From NCBI GenBank assembly GCA_017998575.1, contig JAGOCV010000171.1, forward strand, positions 1 through 8,472: a DNA stretch of 8,472 nucleotides, given 5' to 3'. Below, piece after piece: positions 8,410 through 8,472 of the stretch. The notes beneath the pieces were generated by a model. It saw nothing but the letters and a program-made list of their open reading frames with translations. It was not told where the DNA came from and made no database searches. Made by a program: the position numbers and the translations under genes. Source of the DNA: Burkholderiaceae bacterium. GTDB lineage: Bacteria; Pseudomonadota; Gammaproteobacteria; Burkholderiales; Burkholderiaceae. Position 1 is the first letter of the stretch, and each line of letters begins with the position of its first letter.

Positions 8410-8472
8410 GTGGCCCGCATGATGGGCCTGCCGATCGAGCGCCTGGTGGTTGCCACCAACGAGAACGACGTG
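8347..8472. repeat. Perfect 126-bp palindrome at the window end (fold-back)
   Basis: Bases 8410-8472 are the exact reverse complement of 8347-8409: 63 bp per arm, no mismatch and no spacer. The centre is between 8409 and 8410 in GGCCAC|GTGGCC. The right arm, read on the plus strand, codes for the same thrC stretch (VARMMGLPIERLVVATNEND) as the left arm on the minus strand. The repeat reaches the last base, so its true length is unknown. A total of 126 is one less than 127, a common maximum k in short-read assembly, which fits a contig that ended on a self-complementary graph node. Assembly or library artefact is favoured over a real inverted duplication. Confidence 0.97.

Noticed and set aside
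8347..8472. Palindrome as a transposon terminal repeat, CRISPR repeat or rho-independent terminator
   Set aside because: Both arms are thrC coding sequence with no spacer, no T run, no target duplication and no nearby transposase.

Overview
The window is a gene-dense, high-GC stretch of proteobacterial chromosome. I infer Burkholderiales, probably the Comamonadaceae side. The reasons are the strong GC bias at third codon positions, the close match of ClpB, ThrC and the MoeA/MoaD/MoaE proteins to that lineage, and a gene order (thrC, molybdenum-cofactor genes, clpB) that I remember from it. I see no phage, plasmid, insertion sequence, CRISPR array, tRNA or rRNA.

The layout runs as follows, from the right end leftwards, because most genes lie on the minus strand. 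Positions 8409-7792 hold the C-terminal 205 residues of threonine synthase (thrC). Positions 7739-5200 hold four molybdenum-cofactor genes in tight order: mobB, moeA, moaD and moaE. mobB and moeA overlap by 4 nt (ATGA), and the next two gaps are 11 and 10 nt, so these genes are almost certainly co-transcribed, perhaps from a promoter upstream of thrC outside the window. MoaD and MoaE form molybdopterin synthase, MoeA inserts molybdate, and MobB is a GTP-binding partner of the dinucleotide-forming step. The steps for MoaA, MoaC and MobA must be encoded elsewhere.

The only plus-strand gene is an SDR-fold protein (4381-5169). It converges on moaE and diverges from clpB. Its nucleotide-binding motif is intact, but all four residues of the usual SDR catalytic tetrad are replaced. 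Leftwards of it, clpB (4256-1644) is read from a very clear sigma-32-type heat-shock promoter in the 124-bp divergent spacer. clpB is followed after 38 nt by a small membrane protein that starts at TTG (1605-1267). Then comes a divergent MurA-family enolpyruvyltransferase (1178 leftwards, cut off by the window start).

The most unusual structure is at the right edge. The last 126 bases (8347-8472) form a perfect palindrome with no spacer. Its centre falls inside the thrC reading frame, so the sequence folds back on itself and repeats 63 bp of thrC in inverted orientation exactly up to the window end. An assembly or library fold-back at a contig end is the most likely explanation. The window should not be read as showing a genuinely broken thrC until that is tested. 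I found no convincing new multi-gene system. The leads worth following are the SDR without a tetrad, the divergent MurA-like protein and the small membrane protein behind clpB.
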